A DNA stretch of 10,571 nt from SZUA-545 sp050297855 (GTDB taxonomy: Bacteria > Campylobacterota > Campylobacteria > Campylobacterales > SZUA-545). Made by a program: the position numbers and the translations under genes. The stretch's first letter is position 1. Each line of letters starts with the position of its first letter. Below, piece after piece: positions 1 through 7,375 of this stretch. The stretch lies in NCBI GenBank assembly GCA_050297855.1, contig JBNKTC010000019.1:1-10571 (forward strand). Direction: 5' to 3'. The notes beneath the pieces were generated by a model that saw only the letters and a program-made list of their open reading frames with translations, was not told the DNA's origin and searched no databases.

Positions 1-1908
1 CGCCTGCAGCGCTTTCTCTTTTGCCTCGGCCAGCTCGGCGTTCATCATCTCCAGGTCCAGCACGTGTTTCTCCAGCATCCGGTTCGATGCCTGCAGCTCC
101 TCCGTCTGCTCCGTTACCCGTGCCTCCAGTGTCGCGTTCAGCTCGCGAAGCAGCTCTTCGGCCAGATAGCGTTCGGTGATATCGTGAATCGTCCCCAGTG
201 AACGCACAACACTTCCCCCCGGTTCCAGCTCATGGATACAGCGCTCCTCGACATAGCGTATTTCACCGTCGGGCCGGACAAGGCGGTGGACGATCTGGTA
301 ACTGCTCTTCTCGCGGACGGAATCCCGGTACTCCCGGCTTATCCACTCCCTGTCGTCGGGATGCACCATCGCTATAAACTTCTCATAGGTCGGGATAAAC
401 GCCTGGGGCTCGTGACCGAAGATCCTAAATACCTCATCCGACCACTCCAGGCGGCTGCGCACCAGGTCAAACTCCCAGTGGCCGATGTGGGCCACCTCCT
501 GGGCATGCTCCAGTACCTTAAGGGCTTCGGCCTTTTCGGCGATCTCCCCTTCGAGCATCAGGTTAAGCTCCCTGAGCTTCGCTTCGTTCTTCTTAAAGAC
601 GGAGATATCCTGGAAAACCGTAACGGATCCGGTGAGCCTCCCCTTTTCAAAAAGCGGGGTCGTCGTATGGCGCACCGGCAGGTGCGACCCGTCTTTTCTA
701 AAAAAGATATCGTTGTTTTCCCGGTGGGTCTCGCCGGTCCGGATCACTTCGAGGATCGGACAGAGGTGGGAAGGGACCGCGTCCCCGCCCGGATTATGGT
801 GATGGATCAGCTCATGAATATTCTGTCCCTCCAACTCATCGAAGCTGTACCCCAGCATTTTCAGACCGGCTTCGTTGGCAAAAAGCAACCGCCCTTCCGC
901 GTCCAGGACATAAAGCCCCTCGCCCATACTCTTCCCGATCCCTTTAAAAAGCTTTTCGCTCCGCACCATCAGTTTGTTGACCGATGCGTAATACCACCGG
1001 AGTACCAGTGCCATGACACCCATCCCGACCAGGACGATCAAGAGGTGTGTGAGGATCCGCTGGAACCGCTCTTGACCATGGGGGCTCAGATCGTAAAATA
1101 GCAGTACCTCGCCCCATTTTTTATCCATATCGCTTCGGATCTCCTGGTGCTGAAGGACAAACTCCCGCTCACCGAAGGAGAAGGTCATCCCGTTTTTAAA
1201 CTGTCCGATTTTCGGGACTGTCCGAAGGAAAAACTCGGGCCCCGTTACGACGGTATACTCCCCGATAAGCGGGAGCTCTTTGGGATGGAGCTGTTTTTCC
1301 ATCGCCTGGGTACGGACCAGGACAGCGGTCGGTACATGCAGGATATTCTCCAGTTTTTGCCGCACTTTCTCAACGGCGATCCCCGCCTGTACAAATCCGA
1401 TGTAGCGTTCCCGGGAAAAGACAGGTATAAACACGAGCAGGTAGTCCCCATAGAGTGTGGATTCGAACCCGGAGTGCTCCTTTTGCATCGTGTTGATCCG
1501 GCGGATGACCGGTCGTTTTTCGCTGACGTCATCATCAAAACGCTCCGGTGCATGGAGCCGGAGGAAATGGCTGTTGTCGGCACGGATAAAGGAGAGAATA
1601 TCGACGCCTTCCCCGCTGTGCTTTGCCATAACAGTACGGACAAGCCGTTCAAGACGTTCCCGCTCTCCTGCGGCAAACGCTTCGATAATACCCGGCTGGT
1701 CCAGCAGGGAAGTGACGGAAAGCTTCAGACGGTCCGTCAGTGACGTCTGGATATAGGGAAAAGTCCGTTTAAGCTCCTCGGTCCGGTGGTGAGACGCTTC
1801 ACTCTCATGGCTCTTTTCCAGCTGCAGTTCAATAAAAAACAGAATAGCCAGCAGGATCAGCGTCAATAGAAAAAAGTTGATCAGCAGGCTTTTTTTCGCG
1901 GTCTGCAT
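1..1908 (-). CDS. Membrane sensor with Cache-like domain and two PAS domains (probable hybrid or sensor histidine kinase), 3' end cut off
   Basis: The open frame runs from ATG at 1908 to the window edge without a stop (636 codons visible). The start lies 2 bases after the stop of the upstream REC-GGDEF-EAL gene. An AAAGGAG ribosome site inside the end of that gene is 11 bases upstream, slightly far. A membrane helix at residues about 8-26 and a second at about 285-305 enclose some 260 probably periplasmic residues. That region has a FLRLHAPERF segment (115-124) like double-Cache sensor domains; this family call is from memory. PAS 1 lies at about 318-437. PAS 2, of the PAS_3 type with HPDD near 516-519, lies at about 466-582. 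A heptad-rich coiled coil follows from about 583 to the edge. A histidine-kinase core would normally come next, but it is outside the window, so a diguanylate cyclase or another output cannot be excluded. The adjacent receiver proteins make a kinase the best guess. Confidence 0.8.
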   Translation of the reverse strand, partial: MQTAKKSLLINFFLLTLILLAILFFIELQLEKSHESEASHHRTEELKRTFPYIQTSLTDRLKLSVTSLLDQPGIIEAFAAGERERLERLVRTVMAKHSGEGVDILSFIRADNSHFLRLHAPERFDDDVSEKRPVIRRINTMQKEHSGFESTLYGDYLLVFIPVFSRERYIGFVQAGIAVEKVRQKLENILHVPTAVLVRTQAMEKQLHPKELPLIGEYTVVTGPEFFLRTVPKIGQFKNGMTFSFGEREFVLQHQEIRSDMDKKWGEVLLFYDLSPHGQERFQRILTHLLIVLVGMGVMALVLRWYYASVNKLMVRSEKLFKGIGKSMGEGLYVLDAEGRLLFANEAGLKMLGYSFDELEGQNIHELIHHHNPGGDAVPSHLCPILEVIRTGETHRENNDIFFRKDGSHLPVRHTTTPLFEKGRLTGSVTVFQDISVFKKNEAKLRELNLMLEGEIAEKAEALKVLEHAQEVAHIGHWEFDLVRSRLEWSDEVFRIFGHEPQAFIPTYEKFIAMVHPDDREWISREYRDSVREKSSYQIVHRLVRPDGEIRYVEERCIHELEPGGSVVRSLGTIHDITERYLAEELLRELNATLEARVTEQTEELQASNRMLEKHVLDLEMMNAELAEAKEKALQA

Positions 1909-1910
1909 TC

Positions 1911-3554
1911 TTACACATGCTCCTTTGGTCTGCCCAGGTAGAATCCCTGGGAGTAATCGACTCCCAGCTCTTTGACGATGCGGAAGACGTTCTCGGAGTG
2001 GACAAACTCCGCGACCGTCCGGACCCCCATCCGCTTTGCAAATGTGACGATCGTCTCCACGATCGTCCGTGCATTGGCATCACTGTCCAGGTCCCGGATC
2101 AGGCTGCCGTCGATCTTGATCACATCGACGTTAAGACGGACCATATGAATAAAGTTGGAATACCCCGAGCCGAAATCATCGACCGCGATCCGGCACCCGT
2201 ACCCCTTGACCCGTTCGATAAACTGCCTCACGGCATCGTAATTCTCCACGCCTTCAGACTCCAGCAGTTCGAACATCAGCCGTTCACAGGCACCGAACCC
2301 CTCCAGTGACTCATAGATCAGGTCCGCGATCTCCGGGTCGATCATATCCCGGGCCGACAGGTTGATCGTAAAATGGCAATCGCTTTCGGCGATGTGGCGC
2401 AGCGCTTCACTGATCATACAGTGCGTGATGGCGGCGTAGTGGTGTGTGCGTTTGGAGACCTCCAGGAAATCCCCCGGCAGCACGACCGTCCCGTCCCGTT
2501 CGATCATCCGGACCAGGCACTCGTATTTTTCCACCCGACCGTCCCGGTTGTTGATGATCGGCTGAAAATGGGAAACGATCCGTCCCTCTGCAATCGCTTC
2601 ACTGATGCGGTTGGACCACAGTATATTCTGTTCATAGGAACAGAACTCCGCCCCGCCCTTTTCAAAAAGCAGGCCGTTCTTTCCCGTTTTTTTTGCTGTC
2701 TTGAGTGCCTTTTCCGCACTGTTGAGAAGCTCATAATGCTGGTTGTTCCCGCCGACGCTTCCCCCGACCGTCACCCGCACCGGGATACGCTGCGCGTCAC
2801 ACCCCAGGTAGGGAAGCTGACGCCAGGCCCGCTCGACCATATCCATGGTCATGACCAGCTCCTCGCTCCCCTGGCATTCGGGGATCAGTACGGCAAAAAG
2901 GTCCCCCGACAGGCGGTAGTGCCGATACCCTCCCTCATCCAGGATATCCCGGAGCTTGACGCCAAAAGCCTTCAGGCAGGCATCGCCCGTCCGGTGCCCG
3001 TAGAAATAGACGATATCCTTAAAGCCGTCGATATCTGCCAGCATCAGCCCGGGGGAACGGGCACTCCGGATATCACGGATCAGTTGGCTCCGGTTGGGCA
3101 GTCCGGTCAGGGGGTCGGTATAGTAATAACGGATCAGCTCCCCGCTGCGACGCATCCGTGCGGGGTGGGGCAGCTCCCGGCGCATCCCCTGAAGCAGCTC
3201 GTCGATCTCGTCGGCCAGGACCTTTTTATCAAAGGGCTTGGGGAGCAGACCGTCTGCCCCCGCCTCCAGTGCAAAGATCTTCTCCTCCATCGACCCCAGT
3301 GCCGTCACCATCAATACGGGTGTGCGCCGTACCGATTCGATCTCCCGCATACGCCGCAGTGCTTCATAGCCGTTGATACGGGGCATCATCACATCCATGA
3401 TGATCAGGTCAGGAGACCCCTCCAAGGCGAGCCGTACCCCTTCCATCCCGTCCCCGGCCTCCAGGAAGTCGTACTCCGCTTTGCGCAAAGCCGCCTTGAG
3501 GGCCAGTCTGCTGTCCCCATCATCGTCGACGATAAGAACGACCGGCCGGTTCAT
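1911..3554 (-). CDS. Response regulator REC-GGDEF(degenerate)-EAL, probable c-di-GMP phosphodiesterase
   Basis: 547 residues. The receiver domain (1-120) has acidic residues D10-D12, phospho-acceptor D54 (MDVMMP), T84 and K106-P107, so it looks phosphorylatable. A GGDEF-type domain follows at about 143-300 (DPLTGLPNR at 147-155), but its signature is S216-G-D-L-F instead of GGDEF and the nucleotide-site IND is changed (I181-V-Y-F). Cyclase activity is therefore unlikely, although GTP binding could still be allosteric as in some GGDEF-EAL phosphodiesterases. The EAL domain (about 310-545) reads E345-C-L at the signature and keeps N398, E429, D459-D460, K480, E516 and Q536, the usual metal and catalytic set. 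It should hydrolyse c-di-GMP to pGpG, probably controlled by phosphorylation. The ATG overlaps the stop of the upstream receiver gene (ATGA) and no ribosome site lies close by, so translation is probably coupled. Confidence 0.92.
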   Translation of the reverse strand: MNRPVVLIVDDDGDSRLALKAALRKAEYDFLEAGDGMEGVRLALEGSPDLIIMDVMMPRINGYEALRRMREIESVRRTPVLMVTALGSMEEKIFALEAGADGLLPKPFDKKVLADEIDELLQGMRRELPHPARMRRSGELIRYYYTDPLTGLPNRSQLIRDIRSARSPGLMLADIDGFKDIVYFYGHRTGDACLKAFGVKLRDILDEGGYRHYRLSGDLFAVLIPECQGSEELVMTMDMVERAWRQLPYLGCDAQRIPVRVTVGGSVGGNNQHYELLNSAEKALKTAKKTGKNGLLFEKGGAEFCSYEQNILWSNRISEAIAEGRIVSHFQPIINNRDGRVEKYECLVRMIERDGTVVLPGDFLEVSKRTHHYAAITHCMISEALRHIAESDCHFTINLSARDMIDPEIADLIYESLEGFGACERLMFELLESEGVENYDAVRQFIERVKGYGCRIAVDDFGSGYSNFIHMVRLNVDVIKIDGSLIRDLDSDANARTIVETIVTFAKRMGVRTVAEFVHSENVFRIVKELGVDYSQGFYLGRPKEHV

Positions 3555-3567
3555 ACAATACCGGCCG
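3543..3567 (-). promoter_or_regulatory. 8-bp hairpin with the ATGA stop/start overlap in its loop
   Basis: On the transcript strand CGGCCGGT (3567-3560) is followed by a 9-base loop ATTGTATGA (3559-3551) and then ACCGGCCG (3550-3543), a perfect 8-bp inverted repeat. The loop contains the start codon of the REC-GGDEF-EAL gene and the stop codon of the preceding receiver. No T-run follows, so it is not an intrinsic terminator. A role in start-site presentation or translational coupling is inference; both arms are also coding sequence. Confidence 0.45.
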
Positions 3568-3925
3568 CTTTTTTCAGCATCTCGAGAAACTCCTGTCGTG
3601 AAAAAGGTTTTTCCAGGATATAGTCCATCCCCTCTTCGAGATAGCGTTTTTTCATTTCGGCAAACACCGATGCCGTGATGGCGACGATCGGCGTTTCATC
3701 AAAACGCTCCTGGTTACGGATCCACTGGGTCAACTCCAGCCCCCCGATCTTGGGCATCTCCACATCGACCAGGAAGATCGCGATATCGCTTTGCGACTTC
3801 AAGAGATCGATCGCCTCCTCGCCGTCGCGCACCCATAGGAGTTCGACCGGTGTCTCCAGCTTTCTCAGATTGGATTTGACTACCAGGTAGTTGTCTTCAT
3901 TATCTTCGGCTAAAAAAATCTTCAT
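3551..3925 (-). CDS. Stand-alone receiver-domain protein (single-domain response regulator)
   Basis: 124 residues, essentially one receiver domain. E7-D8 form the acidic pocket, D54 in VDVEMPK is the phospho-acceptor, T84 in ITAS is the switch residue, and K106-P107-F108 closes the active site, so all catalytic positions are present. The opening LAEDNEDN and the I at the place of CheY Tyr106 (three residues before the Lys) make it more like receivers that serve hybrid kinases than the flagellar-motor CheY. It may be a phosphorelay intermediate, a phosphate sink or a second output. The ATG at 3925 has an AAGGA ribosome site 8 bases upstream. It lies 26 bases after the 575-residue gene and shares ATGA with the REC-GGDEF-EAL gene downstream, a pairing that suggests they receive signal from the same kinase. 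The partner is not shown by the sequence. Confidence 0.9.
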   Translation of the reverse strand: MKIFLAEDNEDNYLVVKSNLRKLETPVELLWVRDGEEAIDLLKSQSDIAIFLVDVEMPKIGGLELTQWIRNQERFDETPIVAITASVFAEMKKRYLEEGMDYILEKPFSRQEFLEMLKKAAGIV

Positions 3926-3951
3926 CTTCTGTTCCTTTCCAAATTATTTTA

Positions 3952-5679
3952 TTAAAAGAGTGTCACTGCGGCATCGTTGGCCGCGTCTGCTTCAACAGCC
4001 TTGGGCAGAAAACTCTGGACCTGGCGGCAGGATGCGATAATACTGTCATCCATAAAATGGATATCCTCGCACTCTCCGTCGCTAAAGATCGCTTTCCGCC
4101 ACTGGTAGAGGTCGTCCGCCAGCCGCTCCAGCAGTGCCAGTACAAGCTGCTGGCGTTTTCCGTCCAGCGTCTCCTCCTCGATCCCTTCAAGGGTCCCGCT
4201 CAGTTCCAGGAGCCCGTCCACCATCGCGGTGAACTCGGAGATATACATGATCGTCGTGGCATATTTACGGAAAAAGCCTACGATCGCCCGGATCGTCTCG
4301 AAATGGCTGTCCGATCCCGCCTCATTGTCCACCAGGCGGGTGATCTCGCCTTCCAGCTCCTCCAGGGTATCGATGTCTTCGCTGTCCACCTGGCTTGTCG
4401 CCAGGAATTCTGCTGCACTTATTGTATCAGCTTTTAGTGGTGAGATTTCTGTCGCTTCGGATGCCGTGGTCAGCGTCCCGATCGTATCAAAGAGGTCCAC
4501 CGTCTCCGGAGGGGAGAGCGGTACCGCTTTGGGTTCCGGGTGGCCATCCAGGGAGATCATAACACGGGCATAACCTGTCCCGGTACGCTCCAGGATATTC
4601 TCCGGATTGTTCCGATTATAGGCGATCTCGACCGATTCCGTTTTGGTCGCAATATCCTCGCAGGGGTTGTCCCCCTCCTCCGCAGTGAAGAAGACCTCGA
4701 CTTTGGGAGCGGTATGTTCGTCACACAGCCTCAGGTAGGCCTCCTGCCGTTTCAGCAGGACCGCTTTGACACTCTCCAGGGCGCTTTCCAGGAAATCGCT
4801 CACCTGCTTGAGGGAGTACTCCCTGGCTTCCAGGATCCGTTCGGATATCTCTTTCCAGACCAGGTGGATATCCTCCTCCCGGCGCACCCGCATCAGGCCC
4901 GATTCAAAAAGCTCCTGCACCGTAGAGAAAATACTGCTGTCGGGATAGGTCACCGGGGTGATATAGAGCGGTTTGCCCCCTTCCAGGCGCTGGGTCAGCT
5001 GCACCACGGCATAGAGCAGTGCCGCACTTCTGTCCGTAGGGTCCCTGGAGTCCTCGATCAACTGCAGGATCTCATGGGAGAGCATCACATTGGCACAGAG
5101 GCTCAGGACTTCGCCCAGGTTCTGATGCAGGATTGCGACGGAAAGGATCGGAAGGGCCGACCGTACCCGGACCAGCTCCTCCTCATCATACCCATGGATC
5201 CGTCCCGCGATCATCGCCTTGGCGATCATCTGTTCGGCCACCGTATCGCTTTTATTATAGGCGGCAAACGAACGGGCAAACCGCTCGGAAAAGTCCATGG
5301 GACCGTACCCTTCATGGATCAGGCGTCCGACCGTCTTTTGAAACGCCCCGATATCGAGGGGCTTCATCACCAGTTCCCTCACCCCGAGCATCCTGTATTT
5401 CTCCTGCCAGGCAATATCGGGCGAGGTGTGGGTCAGTAGCAAAGGGATCTCCCGTGTCACCAGGGAGCGCTGCAGGGATTCGAGTATCAGGCTCTTTTGC
5501 GAACCGGTAAGGCATTTGATATCGATAACGATCAGGGCGGGATGCTCCCGCTTGGCCCGATCGAGCATCTCGTCAATATCCTCGGCCACAACTACCCGGT
5601 GCCCCATCGCCCCGATTGTCTTGCGCATAAGTTCCAGGGACTCTCCGTCCCCTTCGGTAATCAATACTTTTACTTCCAT
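3952..5679 (-). CDS. Large protein with atypical receiver domain, possible degenerate HD domain and helical C-terminus
   Basis: 575 residues; I do not recognise the whole protein. Residues 1-122 have a receiver fold: D53 (VIDIK) is the expected phospho-acceptor, with T84 and K107-P108. However, the acidic pair is E9/D11 and the usual MP after the Asp is KC, so phosphorylation is uncertain. Residues about 138-245 are helical, and G163-Y-D-E-E-E-L followed by an A-I-L-H-Q-N stretch (182-187) looks like an HD-GYP-type domain that has lost its metal ligands (low confidence). Residues about 330-455 are an acidic, probably disordered linker, and about 455-560 form another helical domain with conserved-looking W527 and DIHFMDDS (539-546). 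The C-terminus is AAVTLF, nearly the same as CheD. ATG at 5679 follows the cheB stop by 2 bases, with AAGGAG inside the cheB end. Its position between cheB and two receivers suggests a scaffold or regulator of the chemosensory complex (inference). Confidence 0.85.
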   Translation of the reverse strand: MEVKVLITEGDGESLELMRKTIGAMGHRVVVAEDIDEMLDRAKREHPALIVIDIKCLTGSQKSLILESLQRSLVTREIPLLLTHTSPDIAWQEKYRMLGVRELVMKPLDIGAFQKTVGRLIHEGYGPMDFSERFARSFAAYNKSDTVAEQMIAKAMIAGRIHGYDEEELVRVRSALPILSVAILHQNLGEVLSLCANVMLSHEILQLIEDSRDPTDRSAALLYAVVQLTQRLEGGKPLYITPVTYPDSSIFSTVQELFESGLMRVRREEDIHLVWKEISERILEAREYSLKQVSDFLESALESVKAVLLKRQEAYLRLCDEHTAPKVEVFFTAEEGDNPCEDIATKTESVEIAYNRNNPENILERTGTGYARVMISLDGHPEPKAVPLSPPETVDLFDTIGTLTTASEATEISPLKADTISAAEFLATSQVDSEDIDTLEELEGEITRLVDNEAGSDSHFETIRAIVGFFRKYATTIMYISEFTAMVDGLLELSGTLEGIEEETLDGKRQQLVLALLERLADDLYQWRKAIFSDGECEDIHFMDDSIIASCRQVQSFLPKAVEADAANDAAVTLF

Positions 5680-5681
5680 CC

Positions 5682-6746
5682 CTACTCCTTCGAATAGTGA
5701 ATCATCATTTCGCCTATCAGTCCCAGGGGAACGACTCTTTTGACCGCACCGGCGGCGATCGCCTGTTTGGGCATCCCGAAGACCGAACAGCTTGCCTCAT
5801 CCTGTGCCACCGTGAAGGCACCGTTTTGGAAAAGCTCCTTCATCCCGATGGCCCCGTCATCACCCATCCCGGTCATGATCACCGCCATGGCACCCTTCCC
5901 CGCGGCATTATTGACACTGCGGAAAAGGAGGTCGACACTTGGTTTGTGACGGCTGATCTTCCGGCCGTCCTTAAGTACCAGGCGGTACCGCCCTTCCCCG
6001 CCCTTCTCTACCAGCATATGCCGGTTTCCGGGAGCAAGGTAGACCGACGATGGCTCCACGATCATCCCGTCGACCGCTTCGCATACATGCAGTTTCGACA
6101 GCGTATCCAGACGCCGGGCCAGCCCCCCGGAAAAACCGTAGGGGATATGCTGGACGATGACGATCGGCGGCAGCCCGGTCGGCAGCCCGGAAAGCAGCTC
6201 CGTCAACGCCTCCACCCCGCCCGTCGACGCCCCGACGGCGATAATCTTTTTACCTACCAAGAGTGCCGGACGGGAGGGGAGGAAAGCATCGGGGTGCAGC
6301 CGCTCTTCCACCTCGATCGCCGAGGAGGCGATCTTTGGTCTGGGTTTGTTCTCACGGTAGCGTTCGAGTAAAAAACTGTACTGCAGCAGGCTCTCCTTCA
6401 GGCGTTCAAAGAAGTGCTCCGTCCCTTCCCCGGTCTGCTGTTTGGGGATAAACCCCACCGCGCCGTCTTCAAAGACCTCTTTGCTCCTGGAGACATCCGA
6501 AGAGACGACAATCGCAGGCATCGGGTGGAGCCGCATCAGGTTCCGAAGGAACGTCACCCCGTCCATCCTCGGCATGTTGATATCGATGGTCACCAGGTCC
6601 GGTTCGTGCTGCTTGATCTTCTCCCTGGCGGCATAGGCGTCTTCAGCCGTATCGACTACACGGAACTCCCCTGTCTTGTTGATCATCTCCTCGAGCATCG
6701 TACGGATAATCGGCGAGTCGTCGATCACTATCACGGTATAGGCCAT
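5682..6746 (-). CDS. cheB: CheB, receptor glutamate methylesterase/deamidase with receiver domain
   Basis: 354 residues, the normal two-domain length. The receiver (1-120) has D9-D10, phospho-acceptor D55 in TIDINMP, S82-S83 and K102, so activity should be controlled by phosphorylation from CheA. A linker of about 40 residues leads to the methylesterase domain. This contains GASTGG (172-177) with nucleophile S174, Q199-H200 with the catalytic His, and MTGMGDDGA (291-299) with the catalytic Asp, so the triad is complete. The enzyme removes methyl groups from, and deamidates, receptor methylation helices in the cytoplasm, opposing CheR. The ATG at 6746 has AGGAGG 5 bases upstream, overlapping the cheD stop, with a 9-base gap. 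That it retains its receiver separates it from the receiver-less CheB of Campylobacter jejuni (from memory). Confidence 0.97.
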   Translation of the reverse strand: MAYTVIVIDDSPIIRTMLEEMINKTGEFRVVDTAEDAYAAREKIKQHEPDLVTIDINMPRMDGVTFLRNLMRLHPMPAIVVSSDVSRSKEVFEDGAVGFIPKQQTGEGTEHFFERLKESLLQYSFLLERYRENKPRPKIASSAIEVEERLHPDAFLPSRPALLVGKKIIAVGASTGGVEALTELLSGLPTGLPPIVIVQHIPYGFSGGLARRLDTLSKLHVCEAVDGMIVEPSSVYLAPGNRHMLVEKGGEGRYRLVLKDGRKISRHKPSVDLLFRSVNNAAGKGAMAVIMTGMGDDGAIGMKELFQNGAFTVAQDEASCSVFGMPKQAIAAGAVKRVVPLGLIGEMMIHYSKE

Positions 6747-6755
6747 CGCATCCTC

Positions 6756-7373
6756 CTAAAACAGGGTGACCGAAGCCGGCTGCTGCTTTGGCAGGCGCCC
6801 CAGTTCCGTAACCAGTTTTTCGTCCCCGGAACGGATCCGTTCGTTGGTAAGACGGTTATCCACATGGCGGATAAACGCCTCATGCCCCGGGGCCATAAAG
6901 ACGACCCGTCCGTTCTCTCCCAGGACATGCATGGAAACTACATTGATCTTCTCCTGGCTGCAGAACTCCTTGGCAAACTCCACGTTCTGCATCCCCACCG
7001 CATTGCTGTCACTGCGCAGGATATTGGCTCCCCCGGCGATCTTGGCGACCATATTCCGCTTCTCGCATCCCAGCTTCATCATCTGGTTGATCATCGACTC
7101 AACGGAGAAAAGACCGTATTTATAGCTGTCGCTCCGCTCTTTTGCCACGGGCAGCAGGAAGTGGTTCATCGCGCCTACCTTCAGCACCGTGTCATAAAGC
7201 ATGATCGCGACACACGATCCCAGCAGTGTGCTGACTCCTACCCCGGTATGGTCGGGGACTACGGCGAACTCCCCGCCGATAATGGAGATGGCAGGGTAGC
7301 CTTTGATCTTATTGGTAACACTAAGGGGCGCGATCTTCCGCGTCGTATTGGTCCGGTCGCACAGGATGATCAT
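6756..7373 (-). CDS. cheD: CheD, chemoreceptor glutamine deamidase
   Basis: 205 residues from ATG 7373. A GTG six bases further upstream (7379) is in frame, but the AGGAGG site lies 7 bases before the ATG and only 1 base before the GTG, so ATG is preferred. The CheD core is clear: T49-L-L-G-S-C53 holds the nucleophilic Cys, H71 in AMNHFLLP is the catalytic His, YGLFSVESMI (86-95) follows, and KIAGGANI (111-118) is the glycine-rich strand. It deamidates Gln to Glu on receptors and in some bacteria also binds CheC; no CheC is seen here. It is longer than minimal CheD proteins, with about 35 extra residues at the N-terminus and a C-terminal tail ending ASVTLF, shared with the 575-residue protein. 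It sits 2 bases after cheR and 9 before cheB. Confidence 0.95.
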   Translation of the reverse strand: MIILCDRTNTTRKIAPLSVTNKIKGYPAISIIGGEFAVVPDHTGVGVSTLLGSCVAIMLYDTVLKVGAMNHFLLPVAKERSDSYKYGLFSVESMINQMMKLGCEKRNMVAKIAGGANILRSDSNAVGMQNVEFAKEFCSQEKINVVSMHVLGENGRVVFMAPGHEAFIRHVDNRLTNERIRSGDEKLVTELGRLPKQQPASVTLF

Positions 7374-7375
7374 GG

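Noticed and set aside
2373..3623. Long plus-strand open frame of 416 residues (and similar ones at 232-1101, 4540-5439, 6414-7466)
   Set aside because: They lie opposite minus-strand genes with clear domain motifs, have His/Pro/Gln-rich translations without any recognisable domain, and lack ribosome sites. They are GC-rich antisense shadows.
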